From Dechloromonas sp. UBA6271 (GTDB lineage Bacteria; Pseudomonadota; Gammaproteobacteria; Burkholderiales; Rhodocyclaceae): 64,000 nt of DNA. Each line of letters starts with the position of its first letter. The stretch's first letter is position 1. Position numbers and translations under genes: made by a program. Shown piece by piece: positions 37,348-46,520 of the stretch. Where the stretch lies: the NCBI GenBank assembly GCA_002440665.1, contig DJUX01000045.1, forward strand, positions 1-64,000, in the 5' to 3' direction. Under the pieces are notes generated by a model. It made no database searches and was not told the DNA's origin. It saw only the letters and a list, made by a program, of their open reading frames with translations.

Positions 37348-38934
37348 GTGGGAACGCTTGACGATCTCTTCCGCCGTTTCGAACATCTCAACGACATCGG
37401 GGCGTCGCTGTCCAATGAGCGCGACCTCGGCCGTCTGCTGGAAAAGATTGTCGTTGCCGCCAAATCGATTACGCGGGCCGATGGCGGCACCCTTTACTTG
37501 CTGTCGGAAGACAAGCGCCACCTGCATTTCGAAATCGTCCGCACCGATTCGCTGAACATCGCCTTTGGCGGGACCAGCGGCAACCCGGTATCCGGCAAGT
37601 TTCCCGACCTGCCGCTCTACCGCGAGGACGGCTCACCGAACGACACCATGATCGCCGCCCACGCCGCGATTTCCGGGGAAACGGTCAATATCGCCGACGC
37701 CTATGTCGCCAAGGGCTTCGATTTCTCCGGCACCCGCAAATTCGACGAACGCACCGGCTACCGCTCACAATCCTTCCTCGCCGTGCCAATGCGCGACCAC
37801 GAGGGGGAAATCATCGGCGTACTGCAACTGATCAACGCCAGCATGCCGGCACACGACGTCGTCGTTCCCTTTTCGGAGGCCGACCAGCGCCTCGCCGAAT
37901 CGCTCGCTTCGCAGGCCGCCATCGCCCTGACCAACCGGCAACTGGTGCGCCAACTCGAAGTCCTGTTTGAGTCGTTCATCCAGTTGATCAACTCAGCAAT
38001 CGACGACAAATCGCCCTATACCGGCGAACATTGCCAGCGCGTGCCCGAACTGACCATGATGCTCGCCGAGGCGGCTCACCAAACCACCGAAGGGCCGCTC
38101 GCCGATTTTCATCTCACCGACCGCGACCGTTACGAACTGCGCATCGCCGCGCTGCTGCACGATTGCGGGAAAGTCACGACGCCGGTGCATGTGGTCGACA
38201 AAGCCACCAAGCTGCAAACCATCTTCGATCGTATCGAATTGATCGATACCCGCTTCGAGGTCGTCCGCCGCGATGCCGAGATTCGCATGCTGCGACAGAT
38301 CACCGACGGCGTGCCGAAGGAATTGGCGGAAGCCGAGTTCCGTGAAATCGAGGCAAAAATCGCCGTCGACCGTAACTGCCTGCATAAGTCCAATATCGGT
38401 AGCGAACGCATGAGCGACGCCGATGTCGAGCACGTTCAAGCCATCTCGGCCCGCTATCGCTGGCGCAATCCGGATGGCGTGGAGTGCGACTTTCTTTCCC
38501 CTGACGAACTCGCCAACCTCACCATCCGTGCCGGCACGCTGACACAAAGCGAACGTGAGGTCATCAATCACCATATTGACGCCACGATCAAGATGCTGGA
38601 GCAATTACCGTGGCCCAAGCACCTGAAGAACGTCCCGGAATATGCCGGTGGTCACCATGAGCGGATGGACGGAAAGGGCTACCCGCGCGGTCTCAAGCGG
38701 GAGCAAATGAGCTGGCAGGCCCGCATGATGGCGATCGCCGACATCTTCGAGGCCCTGACCGCCAGCGACCGCCCCTACAAGCAAGCCATGACCTTGTCGC
38801 AAGCGCTCGACATCCTCGAAAAATTCCGCCACAACGGGCACATCGACCCGGATCTGCACGACGTGTTTATCAACAGCGAAATCTACCGAAAATTTGCTGC
38901 GGTGTTTCTCGATGCGAACCAAGTGGATTGCTAA
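37348..38934 (+). CDS. GAF-HD-GYP domain cyclic-di-GMP phosphodiesterase candidate
   Basis: 528 residues. GAF domain (about 15-195; FLAVPMRDHEGEIIGVLQLI) then an HD-GYP domain (about 215-525) with LLHDCGKV and HHERMDGKGYP. Between those motifs is a roughly 100-residue insert absent from compact HD-GYP proteins, with VDRNCLHKSNIG. Known HD-GYP enzymes hydrolyse c-di-GMP to GMP. GTG start; an in-frame ATG at 37327 is closed by a stop after two codons. Confidence 0.9.
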   Translation: MGTLDDLFRRFEHLNDIGASLSNERDLGRLLEKIVVAAKSITRADGGTLYLLSEDKRHLHFEIVRTDSLNIAFGGTSGNPVSGKFPDLPLYREDGSPNDTMIAAHAAISGETVNIADAYVAKGFDFSGTRKFDERTGYRSQSFLAVPMRDHEGEIIGVLQLINASMPAHDVVVPFSEADQRLAESLASQAAIALTNRQLVRQLEVLFESFIQLINSAIDDKSPYTGEHCQRVPELTMMLAEAAHQTTEGPLADFHLTDRDRYELRIAALLHDCGKVTTPVHVVDKATKLQTIFDRIELIDTRFEVVRRDAEIRMLRQITDGVPKELAEAEFREIEAKIAVDRNCLHKSNIGSERMSDADVEHVQAISARYRWRNPDGVECDFLSPDELANLTIRAGTLTQSEREVINHHIDATIKMLEQLPWPKHLKNVPEYAGGHHERMDGKGYPRGLKREQMSWQARMMAIADIFEALTASDRPYKQAMTLSQALDILEKFRHNGHIDPDLHDVFINSEIYRKFAAVFLDANQVDC

Positions 38935-39013
38935 TTCCCTGAGCATTTGTCCAGCGGCCGATCTTCCCGATCATTGTGAGCTGCCGAATAACGTCATATT
39001 TTGGTGACAATTT

Positions 39014-39043
39014 TTGACACATTCGATTGTTGGCAAATCAAAT
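39014..39043 (+). promoter_or_regulatory. Possible sigma-70 promoter upstream of pilA
   Basis: TTGACA at 39014-39019 and TCAAAT at 39038-39043, spacer 18. The start would lie about 120 bases before pilA. Confidence 0.35.
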
Positions 39044-39104
39044 CATCACTAGCAACGCATCAAGAACACAAGTCGCCCGTCGAATAAAGCATACGTCATG
39101 CTGC

Positions 39105-39120
39105 TGGCACGAAATGTGTT
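39105..39120 (+). promoter_or_regulatory. Sigma-54-like promoter upstream of pilA
   Basis: TGGCACG matches the -24 element perfectly; at the right distance the -12 element reads GTGT rather than TTGC. It lies 49 bases before the pilA ATG. pilA of many proteobacteria is sigma-54/PilSR controlled, so the site is plausible but degenerate. Confidence 0.35.
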
Positions 39121-39168
39121 AGTATTTTGACAGCGGTTTTCCGCTCTTTTTGCAAAAAGGAGATTCAA

Positions 39169-39579
39169 ATGAAACGTGTTCAACAAGGTTTTACCCTGAT
39201 TGAACTGATGATCGTCGTGGCGATTATCGGTATTCTGGCAGCTATCGCATTGCCGGCTTATCAGGACTATGTTCGTAAGGCGAAGGTTTCGGAAATCGTT
39301 CTCGCCGCTAGTGGTGCACGCACTTGCGTATCCGAAATTTTTGCTGGTACTGGTTCCACGGCTGGTTTGACGGCTTGTACCATTGGTTCTTCGAAATTTG
39401 TCACTGGTGGGAACGTTGCAACTACTGGCGTGATTACCGCTGGCGGTAGCATCGACAATTCGGTTACCGCAGTCACGGTTAACCTCACACCCCAGTTCAA
39501 TACGGCGCTGAACAGCATCGGTACTTGGACTTGTGGTGGTACCCCATCCAGCCTGATGCCGGGTTCCTGCCGCGGCTAA
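39169..39579 (+). CDS. pilA: Type IV pilin (PilA family)
   Basis: 136 residues. Short leader ending KRVQQG cleaved before F, then the class IVa signature FTLIELMIVVAIIGILAAIA with Glu5, then a globular domain with four Cys residues; the last two (TCGG...GSC) can form the C-terminal disulfide loop. Major or minor pilin subunit exported by the type IV pilus machinery, which is not in this window. AAAAAGGAG provides the ribosome site; terminator follows, and glycosyltransferase-like genes come next. Confidence 0.93.
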   Translation: MKRVQQGFTLIELMIVVAIIGILAAIALPAYQDYVRKAKVSEIVLAASGARTCVSEIFAGTGSTAGLTACTIGSSKFVTGGNVATTGVITAGGSIDNSVTAVTVNLTPQFNTALNSIGTWTCGGTPSSLMPGSCRG

Positions 39580-39594
39580 GGTTGCAATGCATAA

Positions 39595-39620
39595 AAAAAG
39601 CCGCCTGAGGGCGGCTTTTT
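39595..39620 (+). terminator. Rho-independent terminator of pilA
   Basis: 11-base stem AAAAAGCCGCC / GGCGGCTTTTT with TGAG loop and T-rich end, 16 bases after the pilA stop. Confidence 0.93.
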
Positions 39621-39672
39621 GTTGTCCAATACTGTTTTGGCTGGCTAGGCTAGGTGTACTGGTAGTGATGAA

Positions 39673-41280
39673 ATGATCCTCAGTGGGTTGAAGAAATATT
39701 TCGTACGAAGAGCGGTGTCGGCTAACCTGGTAAGACCGTCGGTCGCACTTCCAAACGAAGTGCTTGAGTTGGTTGCCGGCGGGCAGGGAAATCGGCTTGC
39801 AGCTTATATTGAGAATGTCTGCGCTCAGGAAAACAGCGAAGATATTCTGGAAGAAATGCGGTCTCGAATCCAGGAAGCCAATTGGGATGCTGGGGAGCAA
39901 ACTAAGGTAGCCGCCTATAGCGCCTATTTCTCCGGGCGCTACCAGCAAGCTTACGACCTCGCGCTCCCGCAACTTCAGGATGACGTTTTTGATCCGGATT
40001 TTTTCGGTGTCGCGAGCATGTCACTCTATAACGCCAACCAATTCGACGAGGCTTACCGACTGTTGAGGGCTATCAAGCCGCACGAACATCTGCTGCTCGC
40101 CAACCCGGACTATCAACTGGCGGCAGTATTGATCTCCTGGTCGGCGGGTGATCGCTATCTTGCCAACAAATACATGGATTTGGGTATGCGGACCGTTGCG
40201 AGCAAGGGGGTTATGACCTTCAACGCATTCGCTGTGTATTGGGAGTTGGGCGATTGGGAAGGATATGCACTCTCGGAGAGCTATCTCGATGACGAACTTC
40301 GCGCCCGGCCCAACTTTCAGTATTCGCTTGCGTTCGTAGAACTGATGAAGGACAACTACGAGGACGGCTTGCGTATGGCGGAATCCCGCTATGAGATGCC
40401 GGAAGCACAGCGCTATATGAAAAAGGGCTTGCTGAAAATGCCTCGCTGGCATGGCGAAGACATTTCCAACAAGGTGCTGCTTATTCACGGTGAGCAAGGC
40501 TTGGGGGATATGATTCAGACAGCGAGATTTTTTGGCGTCGCACAGGCGGCCGCCAAATCTGTCATCGTGGACTGCCCGAATGAGTCTATTGCCTTGCTGG
40601 AGCATAACTTCCCAGGAATTACGTTCGTTCCGCTTAACCTAACTAAAGAATTGGATCAACATTTCGATATTTGGACAGGCACTTTGAGTCTCCCATATGT
40701 TTTCAAGATGGGGAGCAAGGCGCTACCTGGTCGCCAGGGATATCTCAAAGTGCCATCCGATCATCTGAGTTACTGGTCCAAACGAGTTGCCGAATTGGCG
40801 CGGCGCGGCGCGGCGCGCATTGGTATTGCGTGGTCGGGATATCCGGGGCACCGTGGTGACAGAAGGCGTTCGATTCCGTGGCCGATGGCGCGCACTATGA
40901 TCGAGCAGTTTCCCGATGTCGATTTCTTTGCCGTCCAGATCAAGGTGCCCGACGATGCGCCGGCCAACCTGCACAATTGCAGCGAAGAGATGGCGACCCT
41001 TTCCGATACGGCGGCATTGATCGAACAAATGGATTTGATCATTTCCGTCGATACCTCGGTCGTACACATTGCCGGGGCGATTGGCAAAGAGACCTGGATG
41101 ATGTTGCCGTACCGCTATGAGTGGCGCTGGGGTATGGAGGGCGAGGATAACAATTGGTACGATTCAGTGAAAGTGATCCGCCAGCCTTCGCCGGGCGCCT
41201 GGGCGCCCGTGCTGTCGCGGGTTTTCGGCCGGCGCCTGCGGGGTTTCATTGAATTGCGGATAGGAAAAACCTATGCTTGA
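39673..41280 (+). CDS. TPR protein with glycosyltransferase-like C-terminal domain
   Basis: 535 residues. N-terminal helical repeats resembling TPRs (about 70-270), then a C-terminal domain with LLIHGEQGLGDMIQTARFF, ARIGIAWSGYPGH and DLIISVDTSVVHIAGAIGKETWMMLP, the signature of GT9/GT41-like transferases. Paralogous in layout to the protein at 43220-44710. Its place right after pilA suggests pilin or other surface-protein glycosylation, which is inference. Four tandem GGCGC units (40797-40816) lie inside the C-terminal domain. Confidence 0.75.
   Translation: MILSGLKKYFVRRAVSANLVRPSVALPNEVLELVAGGQGNRLAAYIENVCAQENSEDILEEMRSRIQEANWDAGEQTKVAAYSAYFSGRYQQAYDLALPQLQDDVFDPDFFGVASMSLYNANQFDEAYRLLRAIKPHEHLLLANPDYQLAAVLISWSAGDRYLANKYMDLGMRTVASKGVMTFNAFAVYWELGDWEGYALSESYLDDELRARPNFQYSLAFVELMKDNYEDGLRMAESRYEMPEAQRYMKKGLLKMPRWHGEDISNKVLLIHGEQGLGDMIQTARFFGVAQAAAKSVIVDCPNESIALLEHNFPGITFVPLNLTKELDQHFDIWTGTLSLPYVFKMGSKALPGRQGYLKVPSDHLSYWSKRVAELARRGAARIGIAWSGYPGHRGDRRRSIPWPMARTMIEQFPDVDFFAVQIKVPDDAPANLHNCSEEMATLSDTAALIEQMDLIISVDTSVVHIAGAIGKETWMMLPYRYEWRWGMEGEDNNWYDSVKVIRQPSPGAWAPVLSRVFGRRLRGFIELRIGKTYA
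40797..40816 (+). repeat. Four tandem GGCGC pentamers inside a coding region
   Basis: A pentanucleotide tandem repeat encoding part of LARRGAARIG. Gain or loss of one unit would shift the reading frame, the basis of slipped-strand phase variation in surface-glycosylation genes. Confidence 0.6.
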
Positions 41281-41605
41281 AAAGCTCTTTCCCCAAGCCG
41301 ACCTCGACTTCGCACGTGAAATTGCAAACAAGATCGCCCGTCAATACCCTGTATCTGTCGAAGGTAAACTGAAAACGGTGGGCGGAAAGAAGCGCCTCAG
41401 CGGCGTCGTCGAGGCGGTGTTCGACGATCTCGAGCGCTACCAAGCGCAGTTTCGAATGGGTTGGATGCGCAAGGCACGGTTTGGCAACGAACTGAAATGG
41501 CGGCTGAAGGAAGTGGGGTATTCCGAAGAGTTTGTCGACGCCTTGACCGAGGGCATCGTTACCCATCTTGCCATGTCGGGTCGCCAGCAGGCGAAGTCGA
41601 AATGA
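41273..41605 (+). CDS. Hypothetical protein between glycosyltransferase genes
   Basis: 110 residues, basic and helical (FRMGWMRKARFGNELKWRLKE), without signal or membrane segment. It overlaps the preceding gene by 8 bases and the following GT2 gene by 4, so it is translated as part of that unit. Family not recognised. Confidence 0.7.
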   Translation: MLEKLFPQADLDFAREIANKIARQYPVSVEGKLKTVGGKKRLSGVVEAVFDDLERYQAQFRMGWMRKARFGNELKWRLKEVGYSEEFVDALTEGIVTHLAMSGRQQAKSK

Positions 41606-42420
41606 TCGACAGCCTCGTTTCGGTCGTCATTCCTTGCTATAGGCAGGGCGGTACGCTTGAGCGTGCGGTTCGTAGCGTGTTGCGGCAGGCATACTTGCAC
41701 GAGATCATCATCATTGATGACTGCTCGGCTGATGGCACCAGAGCAGTTGCCGAAGCGCTATGCGATCTCGATCCGCGCATCGCGGTATTTTCGACACCGG
41801 CTAATCGTGGTCCGGCTGGCGCAAGGAATTTTGGCGCAATGTTTGCGACTGGGCATTACTTGGCCTTCCTGGATGCGGACGACGAGTATCTCGACGACTT
41901 TCTGAGAATGACTGTCGAGCCGCTTGAAGGGTTGGAGGAAATGCGGGCGATCAAGGTGGGAATCGAGTTTGTCGATGCAATGGGGGTTCCGCTATTCAAT
42001 CCCGGCGACCCGCGTCTGGTCGCGCTCAACTTCAGTTCGTCGAGCAATATCTTGATCGTTACCGAAGCGTTTCGTAAGATCGGCGGGTTTCCCGAGTATT
42101 CTGAATTTCGGGCCGAACATGGCGGGGAAGACGTCGCTTTCAATAAGGCGGCCGCCCGATTTCTGGAACCTCTCGGCCGTATCGACACGGCCGGTTACCG
42201 GTGCTGGAACCGTACCGGGTCACATCTCGACCGGTTCATCCGGAATACCGTGGTGGAGGGGGAGGACTTCAGCTTCATTTCTCTGAGCGAGGCACAGCAC
42301 CCGGGCGGCACGCTCGATCAGGCGATTAACCGTTTTCTCGCCGAGGTTGAGCCTCGCTTCGAAGACGAGGTCCGGAGCCGAAAGGTCGCTTCATCGGTTG
42401 CTATGGGTGATGGCGGATAA
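41602..42420 (+). CDS. Family 2 glycosyltransferase
   Basis: 272 residues. GT-A fold: VSVVIPCYRQGGTLERAVRSV, IIIDDCSADGT, NRGPAGARNFG and DXD-type FLDADDEY. No membrane segment, so a soluble or peripheral transferase. Last gene of the pilA-adjacent plus-strand unit; its 3' end overlaps the convergent methyltransferase by 30 bases. Acceptor unknown. Confidence 0.88.
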   Translation: MIDSLVSVVIPCYRQGGTLERAVRSVLRQAYLHEIIIIDDCSADGTRAVAEALCDLDPRIAVFSTPANRGPAGARNFGAMFATGHYLAFLDADDEYLDDFLRMTVEPLEGLEEMRAIKVGIEFVDAMGVPLFNPGDPRLVALNFSSSSNILIVTEAFRKIGGFPEYSEFRAEHGGEDVAFNKAAARFLEPLGRIDTAGYRCWNRTGSHLDRFIRNTVVEGEDFSFISLSEAQHPGGTLDQAINRFLAEVEPRFEDEVRSRKVASSVAMGDGG

Positions 42421-43200
42421 TTTGGTTCGTGCCTGAGGTGTTTTTGGTGTGCTGTAGAGATGGCTATAGTCGGACAGACTTGTGCAGAAAAGTCCATGCT
42501 GTCTACCTAGAACCTTAAGCGCATCGCGGGTATAAAGGCTGATGTGTCCGTTCCTGGGGGATGCATACCACCACTTGAGGCCATTGGTTGCCAAATTTTC
42601 CCCATCCGACACGCAAGTGGAAAAGAAAATTAGGCCGTCGGGAGCGAGTAGTGAAACCAGTTCAGCCATCGTTTGGTGCGGGTCTTGCGAGTGCTCGAAT
42701 ACCTCGATGGCCGTTATAAGGTCGAATAGTCCCACTGGTGCTTCGGTAAGACGGCCGCCCGCTCCAAAAGGGTCATACGCCTGACTATTCCAGCCGATCT
42801 CGCAAAGTCTGCGCGACATGCGACCATCGCCCCCGCCAAAATCTAGGTGACGAAGGCATGAGTCCGCCCACGGAAAAATTTTTGGCAGCATGGCTGCGTA
42901 GTCATCCGGGCGTTTTTCAACGTAATCGGGGTCTGCCCTAATGTAATCGTCATTATAGATTCTCGTTCGGAGGTCGTGCTCTGTCCATTGCATTATTTCC
43001 GGTGCGAAACAAAATCCGCAATTGGCACACAGGTGATAGTCAACGGCGTGCCCAGAACGTGGAAACACTGGCTGCGTGGCGTCTGCGCAGGACTTGTTGA
43101 GGTCCAGGCTTTCCAGAAACGGAGAGGCGCTTCCGCATACTGGGCAAGGCAGAGGCCGTTTTCGACGATGAAAGACATTGCGGAGCACGTTGATCAGCAT
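42391..43200 (-). CDS. Class I SAM-dependent methyltransferase with N-terminal zinc-ribbon
   Basis: 269 residues. N-terminal Cys pairs CPVCGS and CANCGF bind zinc in this family; SAM motif HLDFGGGDGRMSRRL and post-I acidic region follow, then LITAIEVFEHSQDP. Such proteins methylate sugars in polysaccharide clusters. Last gene of the long minus-strand glycan locus. Confidence 0.82.
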   Translation of the reverse strand: MLINVLRNVFHRRKRPLPCPVCGSASPFLESLDLNKSCADATQPVFPRSGHAVDYHLCANCGFCFAPEIMQWTEHDLRTRIYNDDYIRADPDYVEKRPDDYAAMLPKIFPWADSCLRHLDFGGGDGRMSRRLCEIGWNSQAYDPFGAGGRLTEAPVGLFDLITAIEVFEHSQDPHQTMAELVSLLAPDGLIFFSTCVSDGENLATNGLKWWYASPRNGHISLYTRDALKVLGRQHGLFCTSLSDYSHLYSTPKTPQARTKLSAITHSNR

Positions 43201-43219
43201 TTATTCTGTTTTCCTGCCT

Positions 43220-44710
43220 TCAAATGGAGTGAACCCGCAGTGCTGTCGCGATCCGCTCGATTGTACTTGTCCAATTCTCTGGTTTGTCCTGGTTGAAAAT
43301 CCTCATCGTCGGATACCAGACCGAATCCTCTCGATCTATTGCCCAGCGCCATTCTCCTTCATGGCGATTCAGTAGCCAGATTGGCTTGGCCAGAGCGCCG
43401 ACAAGGTGGGCGACCGAGGTGTCGACGGAGATCACCAAATCGAGGCATTGGATGAGCGCACCGGTGTCCAGCATGTCATTGCAGTCCCCCATCAAGTCTA
43501 GTACCGGTAGGTTGGCCTCGGAAACTTGCGCTGCTGGTGCCCCCTTCTGCAGGCTGATGAACGCCAGCCCGGGGACATTGAACAGTGGTGAATAGTCGGT
43601 CAGTGGCAGGCTGCGTAGAGCGTCTTTCTCGTTTTTTGGATTTCCAGCCCAGATCAGGCCGACCTTAGTTCCCGTAAGGTTGGCCAGTTTGTCTAGCCAT
43701 TGCGCTGAGGCTTGTTTCGGAATCGAGAGGTAGGGAACGGTGGAAGGAATTTCACGGTGGCCGGTGGAATGAAAGATGTGTGGCAGGCTCATGATCGAGC
43801 AGTGGAAATGGAAATTGAAATCCGGGCCGTTGGGGCAGGAACGAATGTCGAGTACCTCTCCCAAGTTCGAAGCGGTGAATAGTCGGCAAAGCGCTTCGGG
43901 AGCCAATAGCGTTATTCGGCAATTGCCAAAGTATTTGCGAATCCCGGGGATGTATCTTGCCATCATGATGCAGTCGCCCAAACCGTGTTCGCACCATACC
44001 AAGAGGTGCTTGTCCGTAAGATCGGCTCCGCGCCAGACCTTGTCGATGCCGAGTTGCCGCCGAAGGTGCTGCGCGCTGTCGGGATTAGTGGGGTCGTCAA
44101 TTTCGGAGAGCACTTCTGCGAAGTGGGGCCACCCCTTGTCGTAGTCGCCCATGCGTAGAGCGAGAAAAGCGCGATTTCCCCTCAGTTCGACATTGCTCGG
44201 GTTCAACTGAATCGCTAGGTCAAGATAATGTGAAGCGCGTCTCCAATCCTTAAGGTCAAGATAGGCGTAAGCGAGCGATTGCGCGGCCATCGGAGAGCTA
44301 TTGCTTGATAGCGCGAAGGCGCGTTCGAACGCTGCAGCAGCCTCTTCTCGTCGGCCTAGTTGATGGAGAATATGTCCAAGCTGTCCGAAGCCTTCCGGGA
44401 TATTTGCGTTGATGGTCAGCAATTCCTCCATCAGGGGTAGGGCCTCTTCATACAATCCCTTTGCCATCAGGATCTGAGCGAGATGCCAATGCGCTTCCGG
44501 CCAGGGGTGGGTCTGGGAGTAGCTTGGAAGCGCTGCCAGAACGCGGCGAAAGCGCATTGCCGCGGTATCCAGGTCGCCGCGTTCCTTGGCAATAAGCCCC
44601 AACTGCATCTGGAGCGCCCAGTTTTCGCTTGCGCCTTGTTCAGCTTTGCCCTTTTCGAGCTTTTCCGTCAGGACGTTGAGCCGACGGATCAAATGGTCTC
44701 TGATCGACAT
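43220..44710 (-). CDS. TPR protein with glycosyltransferase-like C-terminal domain (second copy)
   Basis: 496 residues. TPRs about 25-215 (AHWHLAQILMAKGLYEEALP, GQLGHILHQLGRREEAAAA), then the same C-terminal domain as 39673-41280: HLLVWCEHGLGDCIMMARYI, VGLIWAGNPKN and DLVISVDTSVAHLVGALAKP. Likely a cytoplasmic sugar transferase acting on protein or glycan; the family assignment rests on these motifs. Confidence 0.78.
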   Translation of the reverse strand: MSIRDHLIRRLNVLTEKLEKGKAEQGASENWALQMQLGLIAKERGDLDTAAMRFRRVLAALPSYSQTHPWPEAHWHLAQILMAKGLYEEALPLMEELLTINANIPEGFGQLGHILHQLGRREEAAAAFERAFALSSNSSPMAAQSLAYAYLDLKDWRRASHYLDLAIQLNPSNVELRGNRAFLALRMGDYDKGWPHFAEVLSEIDDPTNPDSAQHLRRQLGIDKVWRGADLTDKHLLVWCEHGLGDCIMMARYIPGIRKYFGNCRITLLAPEALCRLFTASNLGEVLDIRSCPNGPDFNFHFHCSIMSLPHIFHSTGHREIPSTVPYLSIPKQASAQWLDKLANLTGTKVGLIWAGNPKNEKDALRSLPLTDYSPLFNVPGLAFISLQKGAPAAQVSEANLPVLDLMGDCNDMLDTGALIQCLDLVISVDTSVAHLVGALAKPIWLLNRHEGEWRWAIDREDSVWYPTMRIFNQDKPENWTSTIERIATALRVHSI

Positions 44711-44729
44711 TTCACGTTTCTCTCTTGCG

Positions 44730-46520
44730 TTATTTCCGCTTGCCGGATTTTCGAATAAATCTGCCCGCTGCCGCTACCAGAAAAATGATTGCGAGCAGAA
44801 CGCTGACCAAGGTGATCCGGTCGGCCACGACTTGCCGCTCGCTCTTCGCGAATTCAAATGGGTGGTAAGCAGCGAACCGTTTGGCCTCGGGGCGTTGCTC
44901 GGCTTTGAACCGATCCCAAGGCTGACACTGGTTCTCGTCTGGAAAGACCAGGCAGGCTGGGTTGATTAGGTTGAGAGCGCCATCAGGGCCAACTGCGTCC
45001 ACCTGCCCGGGGAACAGGTGCACGTTGCCCAGTTTTTCGAGCCGGTAGCCGTAGATGGGGTTATAGCAGCGCATCGGCGACGTTCCGTCTGCAAGCTGAC
45101 TGTTGTCGAGAGCTTGCTGCGCGCCTATGCGAACGATGCGGTTGTCTACTGCGCCCGCGCGCAAGGCCTTGTAATAGGCGACCACGGCGCCGGGATCGTA
45201 ATCCTGATTTTCGTAGAAGTTGCGAACCTCCAGAAAATTCAGCATCGGGATTCCGATGATTGCCAGCGCGGCTGCCAAAGTGCGAGCCTTGCCAGCGTTC
45301 GCAACGGCAATACCGCAGAGTGCTGCAATGCAGGGGATGTAGATAATCAGCCACCGGAAGGGGGATGTCGTCGAACCGATCAACGGGAGCGATTTGAGAA
45401 CAGCGTTCCATTCGGGCGAGTAGTAAAGCATCGCCAGGGGCCAGAGCAGGATCGCGCCGAGGATCGCTGCGGGAAGGACGCGTGAGCGGAAATCCGGGCG
45501 CAGCTTCGGTTGATGCCGAATGCTCAACGCGATGGCGCCGAGGGCTATAGCGAAGATGGCAAGCGGTATCGGCGTCAGGCCATAGGCTAGTTCGTGCGGC
45601 ATCGCGGCCCACTGGATGTTTTTCCAGAGCGGTGTGGCCATGCGGTAGGCGTTTTCACTGGAATAGAACAGGGCGCGCACCGCGAATTCCAGCAGATCAG
45701 CCGGGCTGGCGATTCCGGGCAGTGGGTAGAAGTCCCGGCTGAAGCGGCTCATCAGGGTCAGGTTCGCATTCAGCTTGGAAGCGGCAAGACCGAGAACTGG
45801 CAACATCGCCACGATTCCTCGCGAGACGAATACCAGGAATGTGCGGTCGGGTGTTTTGAAAGCGGTTAGACATGCTAAACAAACAACGGAGAGCGCAGCC
45901 GGGATCATCAGCGTCGTCAGGCCGGAATGAAACCAATAGGCGATCAGCAGGCCTGCAAGGAGCGAATACGTGATTCCCCGTGCTGACAACAGGGGGGCTG
46001 CCGGTTTGCGCAAGAGCAGCAGCGCGATCATTGGCACCAGCATGAAGGCTTGGTAGCCGTAGTGGCCGATGATCATGCGATGGGCATAGAAGCCGTTGAA
46101 CATGAAAACAGTTGCCGCGACGACAGCGGGTAATCTTTCCAACGCCAGACAGTGCCGCGCAAAAAGATACATTCCCCAAAATCCGATAGCGGCAAACAGG
46201 AGAAAGGCCCAATAAACTGCCTGAAGTGGATCGACAATGAAGGTCAGGAACTGCGGGATCGAGTAGAAAGCCGACTGCGGGTCGGCGAAGAGCGCCTGCC
46301 CGCCGCAAAATGACGGGGAAAACCACGGGGGCGTAACAAACCCGTTGTGTCGGTACCAGAGGAAGCCATCCAGGAAGCCGGCAAGCGTCAGGATGTAATC
46401 GTGCCCCATGCGGCCATTGGGCAATGGGAAAAACTCCCGGAAAATGAAGTGGTAGGCAAGCAATAAAAGAGCGAAGATGCCGATGACATGGACCGAAGAA
46501 AGGCGTAGCTTGCTAGACAT
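44730..46520 (-). CDS. Large polytopic membrane protein, GT-C/YfhO-like
   Basis: 596 residues with about twelve hydrophobic segments and a C-terminal periplasmic-looking segment (about 455-570) before a last membrane helix. GMGHDY-like loop near the N-terminus (NGRMGHDYILTL) holds acidic residues typical of GT-C lipid-linked-sugar transferases. Start at 46520 gives an 8-base overlap with the gtrA-family gene and avoids longer overlap; the frame extends to 46568. Probably transfers a sugar from polyprenyl phosphate at the outer face of the inner membrane. Confidence 0.7.
   Translation of the reverse strand: MSSKLRLSSVHVIGIFALLLLAYHFIFREFFPLPNGRMGHDYILTLAGFLDGFLWYRHNGFVTPPWFSPSFCGGQALFADPQSAFYSIPQFLTFIVDPLQAVYWAFLLFAAIGFWGMYLFARHCLALERLPAVVAATVFMFNGFYAHRMIIGHYGYQAFMLVPMIALLLLRKPAAPLLSARGITYSLLAGLLIAYWFHSGLTTLMIPAALSVVCLACLTAFKTPDRTFLVFVSRGIVAMLPVLGLAASKLNANLTLMSRFSRDFYPLPGIASPADLLEFAVRALFYSSENAYRMATPLWKNIQWAAMPHELAYGLTPIPLAIFAIALGAIALSIRHQPKLRPDFRSRVLPAAILGAILLWPLAMLYYSPEWNAVLKSLPLIGSTTSPFRWLIIYIPCIAALCGIAVANAGKARTLAAALAIIGIPMLNFLEVRNFYENQDYDPGAVVAYYKALRAGAVDNRIVRIGAQQALDNSQLADGTSPMRCYNPIYGYRLEKLGNVHLFPGQVDAVGPDGALNLINPACLVFPDENQCQPWDRFKAEQRPEAKRFAAYHPFEFAKSERQVVADRITLVSVLLAIIFLVAAAGRFIRKSGKRK

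Noticed and set aside
38935..39168. tRNA or small RNA gene in the gap before pilA
   Set aside because: No cloverleaf, no T-loop consensus and no terminator; only promoter-like elements are visible.
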